A stretch of DNA of 15,886 nucleotides, taken from NCBI GenBank assembly GCA_946479505.1, contig CAMLGC010000061.1, positions 1-15,886 of the forward strand, given 5' to 3'. The DNA comes from an uncultured Sphingomonadaceae bacterium (GTDB taxonomy: Bacteria > Pseudomonadota > Alphaproteobacteria > Sphingomonadales > Sphingomonadaceae). Of the stretch, positions 1-7,133 are shown in pieces; position 1 is the stretch's first letter; each line of letters opens with the position of its first letter. Made by a program: the position numbers and the translations under genes. The notes beneath the pieces are model-generated. The model saw only the letters and a list, made by a program, of their open reading frames with translations. It was not told where the DNA came from and made no database searches.

Positions 1-2
1 TT

Positions 3-245
3 TCCCACGCCAACAACAAGACCAAGCGCACGTTCCTGCCGAACCTGCAGAACGTGACGCTGATCTCCGACTCGCTGGGCAAGAGCGTGAAGCTGCGCGT
101 TTCGACGCACGGCCTGCGCTCGGTCGAGCATGTCGGCGGGCTCGACAACTGGCTGGTCAAGACCGGCGAGGACAAGCTGTCGCTGAAGGCGCGCCGGCTC
201 AAGCGCGAGGTCGCCAAGAAGCTCAGCGCCGCCGCTTCGGCCTGA
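3..245 (+). CDS. rpmB: 50S ribosomal protein L28 (5' end outside window)
   Basis: This is the C-terminal 80 residues of ribosomal protein L28, a structural protein of the large subunit. The frame opens at the window edge with [16 protein letters not shown], the conserved L28 region after the N-terminal zinc-ribbon-like part, and continues with [19 protein letters not shown] and a basic C-terminus ending [10 protein letters not shown]. Bacterial L28 proteins of this type are about 95-100 residues, so roughly 17-18 N-terminal residues and the start codon are missing to the left. Codon use is strongly GC-biased, as in its neighbours. The stop codon lies inside the 3' end of the convergent gene at 223-1248, a 23-base antisense overlap. 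Identification is firm; the promoter and start cannot be seen. Confidence 0.96.
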   Translation, partial: SHANNKTKRTFLPNLQNVTLISDSLGKSVKLRVSTHGLRSVEHVGGLDNWLVKTGEDKLSLKARRLKREVAKKLSAAASA

Positions 246-1248
246 TCGCTTCCGCGCGGGCGCCTGCGAGCGCCGGTGCGACCAGCCGGAATTTGAGCAG
301 CAGCGAGCGCTGCAGGATGGACCCGTTGTCGTCGGACGCGATCCACACGATCGTGTCGTCGCCCTCGCGCGTCGCCGCCACCGCCTCGAAATTATCGTGG
401 ATGAACGGTTCGGCAAAGGTCGCGATCAGGCGGCCGCGGATCGTTGCGCCCGGCCGAATCGTGTGCGGATCGACGATCACGAGCTTCGCCGTGAAGGTAT
501 AGGGCAGCCGAAAGCGCCGCAGCAGCACGAGCAGCCGGCCATCGGGAAGCACCGTCGCGTCGCTCGCATTGTAATGGCGCGGCAAAAGCAGAGAGAACCG
601 AAATCCCTCGCGGGGCGCGGCCACCGGGTCGCCCCCGAAGCTGATCCCGATCCGCTTGCGAGACCCGGGCCAGTGCGCGATCTCGCCGATCACGATCACC
701 CGGCCCGACGGCAGCCGCAGCATCGCCTCGGCCCCGCCGTTCTCGGGCCAATCTTGCATCGCGGGCGGCGCGACATGCCCCAGCGAATGGCGGAGGTCGG
801 CATCGTAGCGCCAGATTTCGTTGCTGTTCTCGAACCCGATCCAGACGTCGTTGGTAGCCTGATCGACCGCCATCGATTCGCTGTCGCGATCGGTCTTGCT
901 CCAGCCGTCACCCGGCCCTTCGGTCAGGTTGGCGAAGCGCGGCCCGCGAATCCGCCAATCGGCCCCCATGCGGAAGCGGACGATGTTGCCCTGATCGCTC
1001 AGCAGCGTGAAGCGCTTGCCCGCGACCGACATCGCCGAGAAGCTGCCGAATGCCGGGTCGGGGCTGGTGAGCTCGACCCCACCCAGCCATTCGAGCGCGC
1101 CGATTCGCTTCACTTCGGGATGCCCCTCGACGAGCATGACCGGTTCGGCATGGATTTCGGCATGGTCGCCCAGCAGCGGCAGCCGCTCGGCCCCGCTCCA
1201 GCCCGGCACCAACAGCAGCACGAGCAGGACGGCGAGCACGATGCGCAT
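223..1248 (-). CDS. exported phytase-like (PF13449-type) esterase family protein
   Basis: The 341-residue product begins with a Sec signal peptide ([20 protein letters not shown], residues 1-20), so it is probably periplasmic or secreted. The rest looks like the 'esterase-like activity of phytase' beta-propeller family. An early [19 protein letters not shown] segment and a late DNFEAVAA...WIASDDN...[10 protein letters not shown] segment match the family's FSGLS...LSD and NFEG...SDDN...Q.T.L..F blocks. The true substrate is unknown for most members; hydrolysis of a phosphate or other ester is a family-level guess. The start at 1248 is backed by the signal peptide and a GAGGGG Shine-Dalgarno about 6 bases upstream. 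The gene stands alone, converging on rpmB and diverging from the glycine-zipper gene. The C-terminus is very basic (RPKRRR). Fold assignment is fairly sure, function is not. Confidence 0.82.
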   Translation of the reverse strand: MRIVLAVLLVLLLVPGWSGAERLPLLGDHAEIHAEPVMLVEGHPEVKRIGALEWLGGVELTSPDPAFGSFSAMSVAGKRFTLLSDQGNIVRFRMGADWRIRGPRFANLTEGPGDGWSKTDRDSESMAVDQATNDVWIGFENSNEIWRYDADLRHSLGHVAPPAMQDWPENGGAEAMLRLPSGRVIVIGEIAHWPGSRKRIGISFGGDPVAAPREGFRFSLLLPRHYNASDATVLPDGRLLVLLRRFRLPYTFTAKLVIVDPHTIRPGATIRGRLIATFAEPFIHDNFEAVAATREGDDTIVWIASDDNGSILQRSLLLKFRLVAPALAGARAEAIRPKRRR

Positions 1249-1447
1249 CGCGGCCCCTCATAACGGCCCCGGTCGGCAGGGCCACCCGTTAATCCTTCTG
1301 AACGGCGGATAACTGAACGAACGATAACGCGGGCATTCAGCGTCGGCTCAAACCCGGTCCGGCATACCGGCATGGCAGATGGGGACGAGCGGCCGAATCG
1401 GCTCGCTTCCATCAGCAGGGGGAACGAGATTGCGAAGGAGAACAATA

Positions 1448-1819
1448 ATGCTGAAGAAGCTCAAGACACTGTCGCTCGCCGGCGCGGCCCTCGCCATGGG
1501 CACCGTCGCGATGGTCCCCGCCACGCCCGCGGCGGCCCAGTCCCATCATCGTCATTATCGTGGCGACCGCTACGACCACGCCTATCGTGGCGCGCGCTAC
1601 CGCCATTACAACCGCCGCCATTACAGCCGCCGAGCCCGTGAGAAGTGCGCGGACGGCGACGGCGGCACGATCGTTGGTGCGATCGCCGGCGGCCTGCTCG
1701 GTCATGAGATCGTCGGCCGCGGCGACAAGGTGCTCGGCACCGTGCTGGGCGGCGCCGCCGGCGCGCTCGCCGGCCGCGCGATCGATCGCTCGGATCGTCC
1801 CGGATACTGCCGCCGCTAA
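1448..1819 (+). CDS. exported glycine-zipper 2TM domain protein
   Basis: A 123-residue protein. Residues 1-31 form a signal peptide ending ATPAAAQ. A His/Tyr/Arg-rich segment follows (about 32-63: repeated HRHYRGD, YDHAYRGARY, RHYNRRHYSRR). Residues 72-112 are a glycine zipper (GGTIVGAIAGGLLGHEIVG then VLGTVLGGAAGALAGRAI), as in the Rick_17kDa_Anti/2TM family of small envelope proteins. Two cysteines, C67 and C121, flank the zipper and could form a disulfide. There is no lipobox cysteine near the signal cleavage site, unlike SlyB/Pcp-type lipoproteins. I start at 1448 because AAGGAGAACAATA precedes that ATG and the signal peptide begins there; the in-frame ATG at 1379 would add 23 uncharged-to-basic residues that spoil it. 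A strong terminator follows. Role is probably envelope structure; the precise function is unknown. Confidence 0.85.
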   Translation: MLKKLKTLSLAGAALAMGTVAMVPATPAAAQSHHRHYRGDRYDHAYRGARYRHYNRRHYSRRAREKCADGDGGTIVGAIAGGLLGHEIVGRGDKVLGTVLGGAAGALAGRAIDRSDRPGYCRR

Positions 1820-1863
1820 GCGGCAACGGCAGTTGCGTTCCCTCCTGTAGCGTAGCGAGGGCG

Positions 1864-1898
1864 GGGGCCGGTCTCCGAAAGGAGGCCGGCCCCTTGTT
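1864..1898 (+). terminator. intrinsic terminator of the glycine-zipper gene
   Basis: A 13-base stem (GGGGCCGGTCTCC, 1864-1876, with GGAGGCCGGCCCC, 1881-1893) pairs fully apart from one T-G wobble. It closes on a GAAA tetraloop and is followed by TTGTT. It lies 44 bases after the stop codon at 1819, a classic rho-independent layout for the + strand. Confidence 0.88.
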
Positions 1899-1912
1899 CG
1901 TCGGGCCGCAGC

Positions 1913-1928
1913 CGCGACCGCGGTCGCG
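1913..1928. repeat. 16-base perfect palindrome
   Basis: CGCGACCGCGGTCGCG is a perfect palindrome in the gap between the glycine-zipper gene and the convergent MpaB-like gene (1820-2033). It has no T-run on either side, so it is not a clear terminator. In such GC-rich DNA it could be chance. Apart from this and the terminator at 1864-1898 I see nothing else in the gap. Confidence 0.4.
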
Positions 1929-2033
1929 ACGATGCGCGAAGTGCAGCGGCCCGACCGGACGGCGGGTCGGCGCCGCCGAACCCGTTCGCCGGCGGCTTTG
2001 CCGTCATCGGCGCCGATCCCTCTCAGGCCGCCC

Positions 2034-2858
2034 TCACCCTTTCAACGCCCAGCGCAGCACCATCCCCGCTCTCTTCGCCCCTGCGCGCGCCAGCCGTTTG
2101 CGCACGCGCGCGCGATCGAACCCCAGCATCACGGCCGCCCAGCGCGGCAGCAGGTCCGCCGCGGCCTCGAACACCAGCCGCCCGAACGGCCGCGCGGTCC
2201 AGCCACCGGCGTTCTGCATCGCCGCGAGCGCGGCCAGCATGTCGCGCGTGCGCGAATCGCAGCGCAGCTCCGGCTGCACGCGCTTGAAATAGGCCTCGAC
2301 TTCGCGCCGGCTCGTCGGCACGCCCGTCGCGCCGAGCCGCTCGGCGATCGACGCCATCTCGGCGAAATAGCGATCCTGGTCGGCGCCCGAGAGCCAGCGG
2401 TTGCGATAGCGCAGATGCGCCTGGAGGAAGCACCACGTCTCGGCGACATGGACCCAGGTGAGCAGCGCCGGATCGCTCGCGCGATAGTGCGTGCCGTCGG
2501 GCAGCCTGCCTTCGACGCGATCGTGGATCGCACGGACGCGCGCGATCGCGGCGAGCGCCTCCTCGGTCCCGGCATAGGTGGTGACCGCGATGAATCGCGC
2601 GGTGCGCTGGAGCCGCCCCTGCGGATCGCGGCGAACGTTCGAATGATCCCACACCCCCGCGAGCGCCGCGGGGTGAAGCATCTGGAGCTGGAGCGCGGCG
2701 ACGCCGCCGATCATCATCGCGGCGAAATCGCGATGCACCGCCCAGGCCACCGAATGCGGCCCGAACAGCCCGTCGTCTCCCGGCGGCCGCACGATCGGCG
2801 CGGCCTTGCCGGTGCCCATCAGCGCGCGGACCCGGCTGCGGATCGAATCGCGGATCAT
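2034..2858 (-). CDS. DUF2236 / MpaB-like oxygenase family protein
   Basis: A 274-residue, mostly helical protein of the MpaB/latex-clearing-protein (PF09995, DUF2236) family, whose studied members are heme-containing oxygenases. Recognisable blocks are GPHSVAWAVHRD (33-44), a histidine-proline pair at 62-63, RTARFIAVTTYAG (85-97) and DPALLTWVHVAET (119-131), the order usual for the family. No signal peptide is present, so it is probably cytoplasmic or membrane-associated. I start at 2858, where GGGAGGAGCGCG precedes ATG; the open frame runs upstream to 2951 but the extra 31 residues are low-complexity and overlap phaB. It lies 34 bases downstream of phaB on the same strand and is likely co-transcribed with it. 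The substrate cannot be read from sequence. Confidence 0.83.
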   Translation of the reverse strand: MIRDSIRSRVRALMGTGKAAPIVRPPGDDGLFGPHSVAWAVHRDFAAMMIGGVAALQLQMLHPAALAGVWDHSNVRRDPQGRLQRTARFIAVTTYAGTEEALAAIARVRAIHDRVEGRLPDGTHYRASDPALLTWVHVAETWCFLQAHLRYRNRWLSGADQDRYFAEMASIAERLGATGVPTSRREVEAYFKRVQPELRCDSRTRDMLAALAAMQNAGGWTARPFGRLVFEAAADLLPRWAAVMLGFDRARVRKRLARAGAKRAGMVLRWALKG

Positions 2859-2892
2859 CGCGCTCCTCCCGCCGGCCGCCCGCCGGCGCGGC

Positions 2893-3615
2893 TCAATACA
2901 TGTGCTGGCCGCCGTTGATCGACAGCGTCGATCCGGTGACGAACCCCGCATCCTCGGCGACGAGGAACGCGACGCCGCGCGCGATCTCCTCGGCCTTTCC
3001 GAGCCGGCCGACCGGAATCTTGGCGACGATCTTCTCGAGCACGTCGGCGGGGACGGCGGCGACCATGTCGGTGTCGATATAGCCGGGCGCGATCGCGTTC
3101 ACCGTCACGCCGGCGCGAGCGCCTTCCTGCGCGAGCGCCTTGGTGAAACCGTGAATGCCCGATTTGGCGGCGGCATAATTGACTTGGCCGTATTGCCCCG
3201 CCTGCCCGTTGATCGAGCCGATATTGACGATCCGGCCCCATTTGCGGGTCCGCATGCCGGGGAAGCACGCCTTGGCCATGTTGAAGCAGCCGCCCAGATT
3301 GACGCGCATCACCTCGTCCCAATCGTCGTGGCTCATCTTGAGGATGGTGCCGTCGCGCGTGATCCCGGCATTGTTGACGAGCACGTCGACAGGGCCGAGC
3401 TCGTCGGCGACCTGCTGGCAACCCTTCTGGCACGCCTCGAAATCGCCGACGTCCCATTTGTACGCCTTGATCCCGGTACGATCGGTGAAGGCGCGCGCGC
3501 GCTCCTCGTTGCCGGCATAGTTGGCGGCGACCGTCATTCCTGCATTCTTGAGCGCAAGGCTGATCGCCTCGCCGATGCCGCGGGTGCCGCCGGTTACGAT
3601 CGCAACGCGTGCCAT
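2893..3615 (-). CDS. phaB: acetoacetyl-CoA reductase (NADPH-type SDR)
   Basis: A 240-residue classical short-chain dehydrogenase that reduces acetoacetyl-CoA to 3-hydroxybutyryl-CoA, the monomer precursor of polyhydroxybutyrate. Visible are the cofactor motif TGGTRGIG (8-15), NNAG (81-84), catalytic S134 in NIGSINGQ, and Y147/K151 in the block QYGQVNYAAAK. The QYGQ-Y sequence ahead of the catalytic tyrosine and the C-terminal TGSTLSINGGQHMY are characteristic of PhaB rather than FabG. The start at 3615 follows an AGGAGAGGGCAC ribosome site and gives the usual family length. phaA and phaC are not in the window. The gene sits between hemH (stop 38 bases upstream) and the MpaB-like gene, all leftward. 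FabG-like activity on ACP substrates is the main alternative. Confidence 0.92.
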   Translation of the reverse strand: MARVAIVTGGTRGIGEAISLALKNAGMTVAANYAGNEERARAFTDRTGIKAYKWDVGDFEACQKGCQQVADELGPVDVLVNNAGITRDGTILKMSHDDWDEVMRVNLGGCFNMAKACFPGMRTRKWGRIVNIGSINGQAGQYGQVNYAAAKSGIHGFTKALAQEGARAGVTVNAIAPGYIDTDMVAAVPADVLEKIVAKIPVGRLGKAEEIARGVAFLVAEDAGFVTGSTLSINGGQHMY

Positions 3616-3652
3616 GTGCCCTCTCCTGTCGTTTGGCTTTCGTAACCAAGAG

Positions 3653-4657
3653 CTACCGGGGCGGGTTCCACCCTTCAAGCTCGCGCGCGAGCAAGGTCCT
3701 GAGGAGCTCGAGCCCCGTGGGGCTGTCGTTGAGGCACGGCAGATAGGCGAAATGCGCGCCGCCGGCATCGAGGAAGGTCGCGCGGCCGCGGATCGCGATC
3801 TCCTCGAGCGTTTCGAGGCAGTCCGCCGAGAAACCCGGCGCGACGATCGCGACGCGCGTGATGCCCTGCGCCGGAAGCGCCGCGAGCGTCGCGTCGGTGG
3901 CGGGCTCGAGCCATTTGGCGCGCCCGAAACGCGACTGGAAGGTGACGATGAGCTCGCGGCCCAGCGCCTCGCCCAGCAGCCGCGCGGTCTTGAGGCAATG
4001 GCAGTGATAGGGGTCGCCGAGCTCGAACGTGCGCTGCGGCATGCCGTGGAAGCTCGCGAGGATCGCTTGCGGTGCGAAGTCGAGTTCCGCAAGGCCCGCC
4101 TCGACCGACGATTCGAGCGCCGCGATATACGCGGGATCGTCGTAATAAGGCGGCAGCGTGCGGACCGCGGGCTGCCAGCGCATCGTCGCAAGCGTCGCGA
4201 AGGCGCGGTCGTTGGCGGTCGCGGTCGTCGCGGCGCAATATTGGGGATAGAGCGGGGCGAGCAGGATGCGCTCGCACCCGGCCTCCTTCATCGCGCGCAG
4301 CCGGTCGGGAATGGCGGGGTTGCCGTAGCGCATCGCCCAATCGACCAGCACGTCGGGCCCGAAGGCGCCATTGAGCGCGTTCCCCTGCGCCGCGGTGATC
4401 GCGGCGAGCGGCGATCCCGCGTCGCTCCACACCTGGGCATAGGCATGCGCCGACTTCTTCGGTCGCGTGGTGAGCACGAGGCCGCGCAGGATCGGCTGCC
4501 ACGCGATCTTCGGAATCTCGATCACACGTGGGTCCGAGAGGAACTCGGCAAGATAGCGCTTCACCGCGCGCGGCTCGGGCGCGTCGGGGGTGCCGAGATT
4601 GACGAGCAAGACACCGATGCGCTTGGGCGGAATCGGCGGATGATCGGGCGGGGTCAT
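3653..4657 (-). CDS. hemH: ferrochelatase
   Basis: A 334-residue ferrochelatase, which inserts ferrous iron into protoporphyrin IX in the last step of protoheme synthesis. Family blocks in order are VLLVNLGTPDAP (16-27), LAPLYPQY (133-140), catalytic H204 in SFHGMP, QSRFGRAKWLEP (241-252) and PGFSADCLETLEEI (274-287), with E282 at the position of the second active-site acid. DPYHCHC (215-221) and C280 might relate to the cysteines that bind a [2Fe-2S] cluster in some ferrochelatases, but this is a guess. The start ATG overlaps the stop of the upstream molybdoenzyme gene as ATGA, implying translational coupling. The 334-residue length is normal for a proteobacterial HemH, and the protein is intact. 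Confidence 0.96.
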   Translation of the reverse strand: MTPPDHPPIPPKRIGVLLVNLGTPDAPEPRAVKRYLAEFLSDPRVIEIPKIAWQPILRGLVLTTRPKKSAHAYAQVWSDAGSPLAAITAAQGNALNGAFGPDVLVDWAMRYGNPAIPDRLRAMKEAGCERILLAPLYPQYCAATTATANDRAFATLATMRWQPAVRTLPPYYDDPAYIAALESSVEAGLAELDFAPQAILASFHGMPQRTFELGDPYHCHCLKTARLLGEALGRELIVTFQSRFGRAKWLEPATDATLAALPAQGITRVAIVAPGFSADCLETLEEIAIRGRATFLDAGGAHFAYLPCLNDSPTGLELLRTLLARELEGWNPPR

Positions 4658-6891
4658 GCCTCTTCGATCCGCAGGGGCAGCGAGCGGATGCGCATGCCGG
4701 TCGCCGCCTGGAGCGCGTTGGCGATCGCAGGCGCGACGGCGGGGACGCCGAGCTCGCCGACCCCGCCGGGATCGGCCTCGCTGCGGATCATCTCGATCGT
4801 GATCTCGGGCGTGTCGGCGAGGCGAGGCAGCGCTAGGTCGCCGAAGCCGCGCGCGTCGGCGAGGTTTTCGGTGAAGCGGGTCGCGGCGCCGAGCGCGCTC
4901 GCCATGCCGAAGATCAGCCCGCCCTCGATCTGCTGACGGACCACGTCGGGATTGACCTGCCGCCCGCAATCGACCGCCGCGACGAGGCGATCGACGCGCG
5001 GCCGCCCGCCCTCGAGATGCGCCTCCGCGAGCACCGCGATATGGCTGCCGCGGAAGCTGTGGCAGGCGATCCCCTGGCCGCTCGCCGGGACGCCGCCCTG
5101 CCACCCGCCGAGCGACGCCGCGGTCGACAGACAGCGCGCCAGCCGCGCGTCGCCGCCAAGCATCGCGATCCGGAACGACATCGCCTCGGTGTCCGCGACG
5201 TGCGCGAGCTCGTCGATGAAGCATTCGGTGAAGAAGGCGGTGTAGCCATGCGCGCCGCCGCGCAGGTGGCCGGTGGGAACGCCGATCTCGGCCGGGTGAT
5301 GGTCCACGGCGTAATTGGGGATGCGATAGAAGGGCACCGCACCCGCGACGGCATAGTCGTCGCCCATGCCGGGGAGCGCGCGCGTCGCCGCCAGCGCCGG
5401 ATCGGCCGTCAGCAGCCGTTCGGCGAGCTCGCGCCCGGTCGCGGGCGCGGCGATCTTGGCGAGCCAGCCGAGCACCGCCCCGTTCGCCGCAAGCCGCCCC
5501 GTCATCCGCGCGGCGGCCGCGGGGCGATAGCGATCGTGGAGCAGGTCCTCGCTGCGCGACCAGACGAGCTGGACCGGCCGCTTCAGCCGCTGCGCGAGCA
5601 GCGCCGCCTGCTCGGCGACCTGATGCTCCAGATTGGCCCCGAACCCGCCGCCGATCAGCATCGGGTGGACGGTGACGCGGTCCTCGCCGATCCCGAGCAC
5701 GGCAGCCGCCGCCGCACGCGCGAGGCCGGGCGCCTGGGTCGGCAGCCACAATTCGAGGCCCCGATCGGTGAGATGCGCGGTCGCGGTCATCGTCTCGATG
5801 GGGGCATGGACACCGAGCGCCGCGCGATAGTCCGCAGTCACCACCTGCGCATCGCGGAAGGCGGCGGAAAGGTCGCCCTTCTCGGCCATGCGCTCGCCCT
5901 TGCCGTCGAGCGCGGCGGCGAGCGCGGCATCGATCGTGGACGAGCTGACGATCCCGCTCGTCGTCTCGAAGCGCGGGGCGAGCGCGTCGAGCGCCGCATT
6001 CGCCGCCCACCAATTGTTGGCCGCCGCCGCGACCCAGCGGGGATTCTCGATCACGGCGGAAACACCGCCGATGCGCTCGGCCGCGGCGCGGTCCACGCGC
6101 ACCAGCCGCGAGTCGCCCACCGGCCCCTGCCGGATCGCGGCATAGACCATGTCGGGCAGCCGGATATCGCCCGCGAAATTGGCCGATCCGTCGACCTTCG
6201 AGGGCACGTCGATCCGCGGCAGCGACGCGCCGTAGAGCCGCTCGCCCTCGCCGCCGCGCAAGGGCAGCGGATCGGACACGTCCTCCTCCGCCGCGTCGGC
6301 CGCAAGCGCGCCGAAGCGCAGCCGATCCTCGCCGTGAATCACGAACCCCGCCGCCGTGCCGCATGCCTGCCAATCCACCCCCCAGCGCCGCGCCGCCGCC
6401 TTGCACAGGGCGACGCGCGCGGCAGCGCCGGCGGTGCGGAGCGCATCCTCGAACATCCGCACCGAGGTCGAACCCGCGGTGAGCATCAGCAGCGCGTGTT
6501 CGGCATGTTGCTCGCGCAGGCGCCGCGGCAGCGCGTCGAACACGCCCGCGAAGAGCTCGCCCGCGGCGAGCGGGTTGGCGTAGAGCGGATTGAGCGGTGC
6601 CGCCTCGACGCCCACCGCGCGCCAGTCCGCGCCGAGCTCGTCGGCGACGATCTGCGGCAGCGTCGTATAGACGCCCTGCCCGTGTTCGGCCTGCGGCACC
6701 GCGACGACGACGTGCCCATCCTCGCCGATCTTGAGCCACGCGCCGAAGAGATGCTCGCCGCTCGCGGCGGTGAGGTTGGGCACATAGCTGCGCGGCCATA
6801 CCGCCCAGGCGACGACCAGCCCCACACCCACGCCGCCGCCGATCAGCAGTGTCCGGCGGCTGACGCCCCCCTTGTCCTCCTCATCGGCCAT
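4654..6891 (-). CDS. xanthine dehydrogenase-family molybdopterin-binding subunit (IorB-like)
   Basis: A 745-residue large subunit of the molybdenum hydroxylase family, closest in layout to isoquinoline 1-oxidoreductase beta (IorB) and related aldehyde dehydrogenases. The N-terminus carries a Tat-type signal (SRRTLLIGGG, residues 11-20, then a hydrophobic stretch), so export as a folded cofactor-loaded protein is likely. The repeated IorB architecture is visible: an AEHGQGVYTTLPQIVADEL block near 70-85, a hammerhead region around SLPRIDVPSKVDGSANF, molybdopterin loops LIGGGFGANLEHQVAEQAA and LRGGAHGYTAFFTECFIDE, and a C-terminal GVGELGVPAVAPAIANAL containing the conserved glutamate. The normal partner, a small 2Fe-2S subunit, is not adjacent. 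The ribosome site is weak (GAGCGG). The stop overlaps the hemH start. The substrate is unknown. Confidence 0.88.
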   Translation of the reverse strand: MADEEDKGGVSRRTLLIGGGVGVGLVVAWAVWPRSYVPNLTAASGEHLFGAWLKIGEDGHVVVAVPQAEHGQGVYTTLPQIVADELGADWRAVGVEAAPLNPLYANPLAAGELFAGVFDALPRRLREQHAEHALLMLTAGSTSVRMFEDALRTAGAAARVALCKAAARRWGVDWQACGTAAGFVIHGEDRLRFGALAADAAEEDVSDPLPLRGGEGERLYGASLPRIDVPSKVDGSANFAGDIRLPDMVYAAIRQGPVGDSRLVRVDRAAAERIGGVSAVIENPRWVAAAANNWWAANAALDALAPRFETTSGIVSSSTIDAALAAALDGKGERMAEKGDLSAAFRDAQVVTADYRAALGVHAPIETMTATAHLTDRGLELWLPTQAPGLARAAAAAVLGIGEDRVTVHPMLIGGGFGANLEHQVAEQAALLAQRLKRPVQLVWSRSEDLLHDRYRPAAAARMTGRLAANGAVLGWLAKIAAPATGRELAERLLTADPALAATRALPGMGDDYAVAGAVPFYRIPNYAVDHHPAEIGVPTGHLRGGAHGYTAFFTECFIDELAHVADTEAMSFRIAMLGGDARLARCLSTAASLGGWQGGVPASGQGIACHSFRGSHIAVLAEAHLEGGRPRVDRLVAAVDCGRQVNPDVVRQQIEGGLIFGMASALGAATRFTENLADARGFGDLALPRLADTPEITIEMIRSEADPGGVGELGVPAVAPAIANALQAATGMRIRSLPLRIEEA

Positions 6892-7074
6892 GCCGCCGCT
6901 CTATCGGCTGCCGTGCGCCGGCGCCAGAGCATGCGCTTTGAGTCCGCCGCGGCGCGCCGATCGCTGCCCCCTCCAACGGCGCAACGCTCGTGAAATCGAT
7001 CCCTTGCAGCGACCTCCGGCCGATCTCGACCCGAACGCACGAGCGCCGCTGACAAAAAAATGTCCGTTCGAACT

Positions 7075-7089
7075 TGTAACACTATAACA
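7075..7089 (+). promoter_or_regulatory. Zur-like operator in front of the ZnuD-like receptor gene
   Basis: TGTAACACTATAACA, centred on 7082, matches the general Zur-box pattern TGTTATAnTATAACA at 12 of 14 defined positions. The right half-site TATAACA is perfect and five of seven base pairs across the centre are symmetric. It lies 44 bases upstream of the receptor start at 7134, and its TATAAC could serve as a -10 element. The rest of the 6892-7133 gap contains no other motif I can support. Matching was by eye, so this is a moderate call strengthened by the type of gene that follows. Confidence 0.55.
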
Positions 7090-7133
7090 TCGCACTTATG
7101 GGCCCGCATGACCGTGTTCCTGGGAGTTCGTGC

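Noticed and set aside
397..1263. 288-codon + strand open frame over the phytase-like gene
   Set aside because: Antisense shadow with no family motif; the minus-strand frame has a signal peptide and family blocks.
1249..1447. Promoter for the phytase-like and glycine-zipper genes, including an EcfG-type general stress promoter
   Set aside because: GGAAC occurs at 1421 but without a GTT at the right distance, and no convincing -35/-10 pair was found by eye in this gap.
2859..2951. N-terminal extension of the MpaB-like protein
   Set aside because: It overlaps the phaB 3' end, is low-complexity Arg/Ser/Ala, and the ATG at 2858 has a strong ribosome site.
5017..6993. 658-codon open frame on the + strand antisense to the molybdoenzyme gene
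   Set aside because: It lacks recognisable domains, is Arg/Ala/Gly-rich in the way GC-rich antisense frames are, and covers a clear protein-family match on the other strand.
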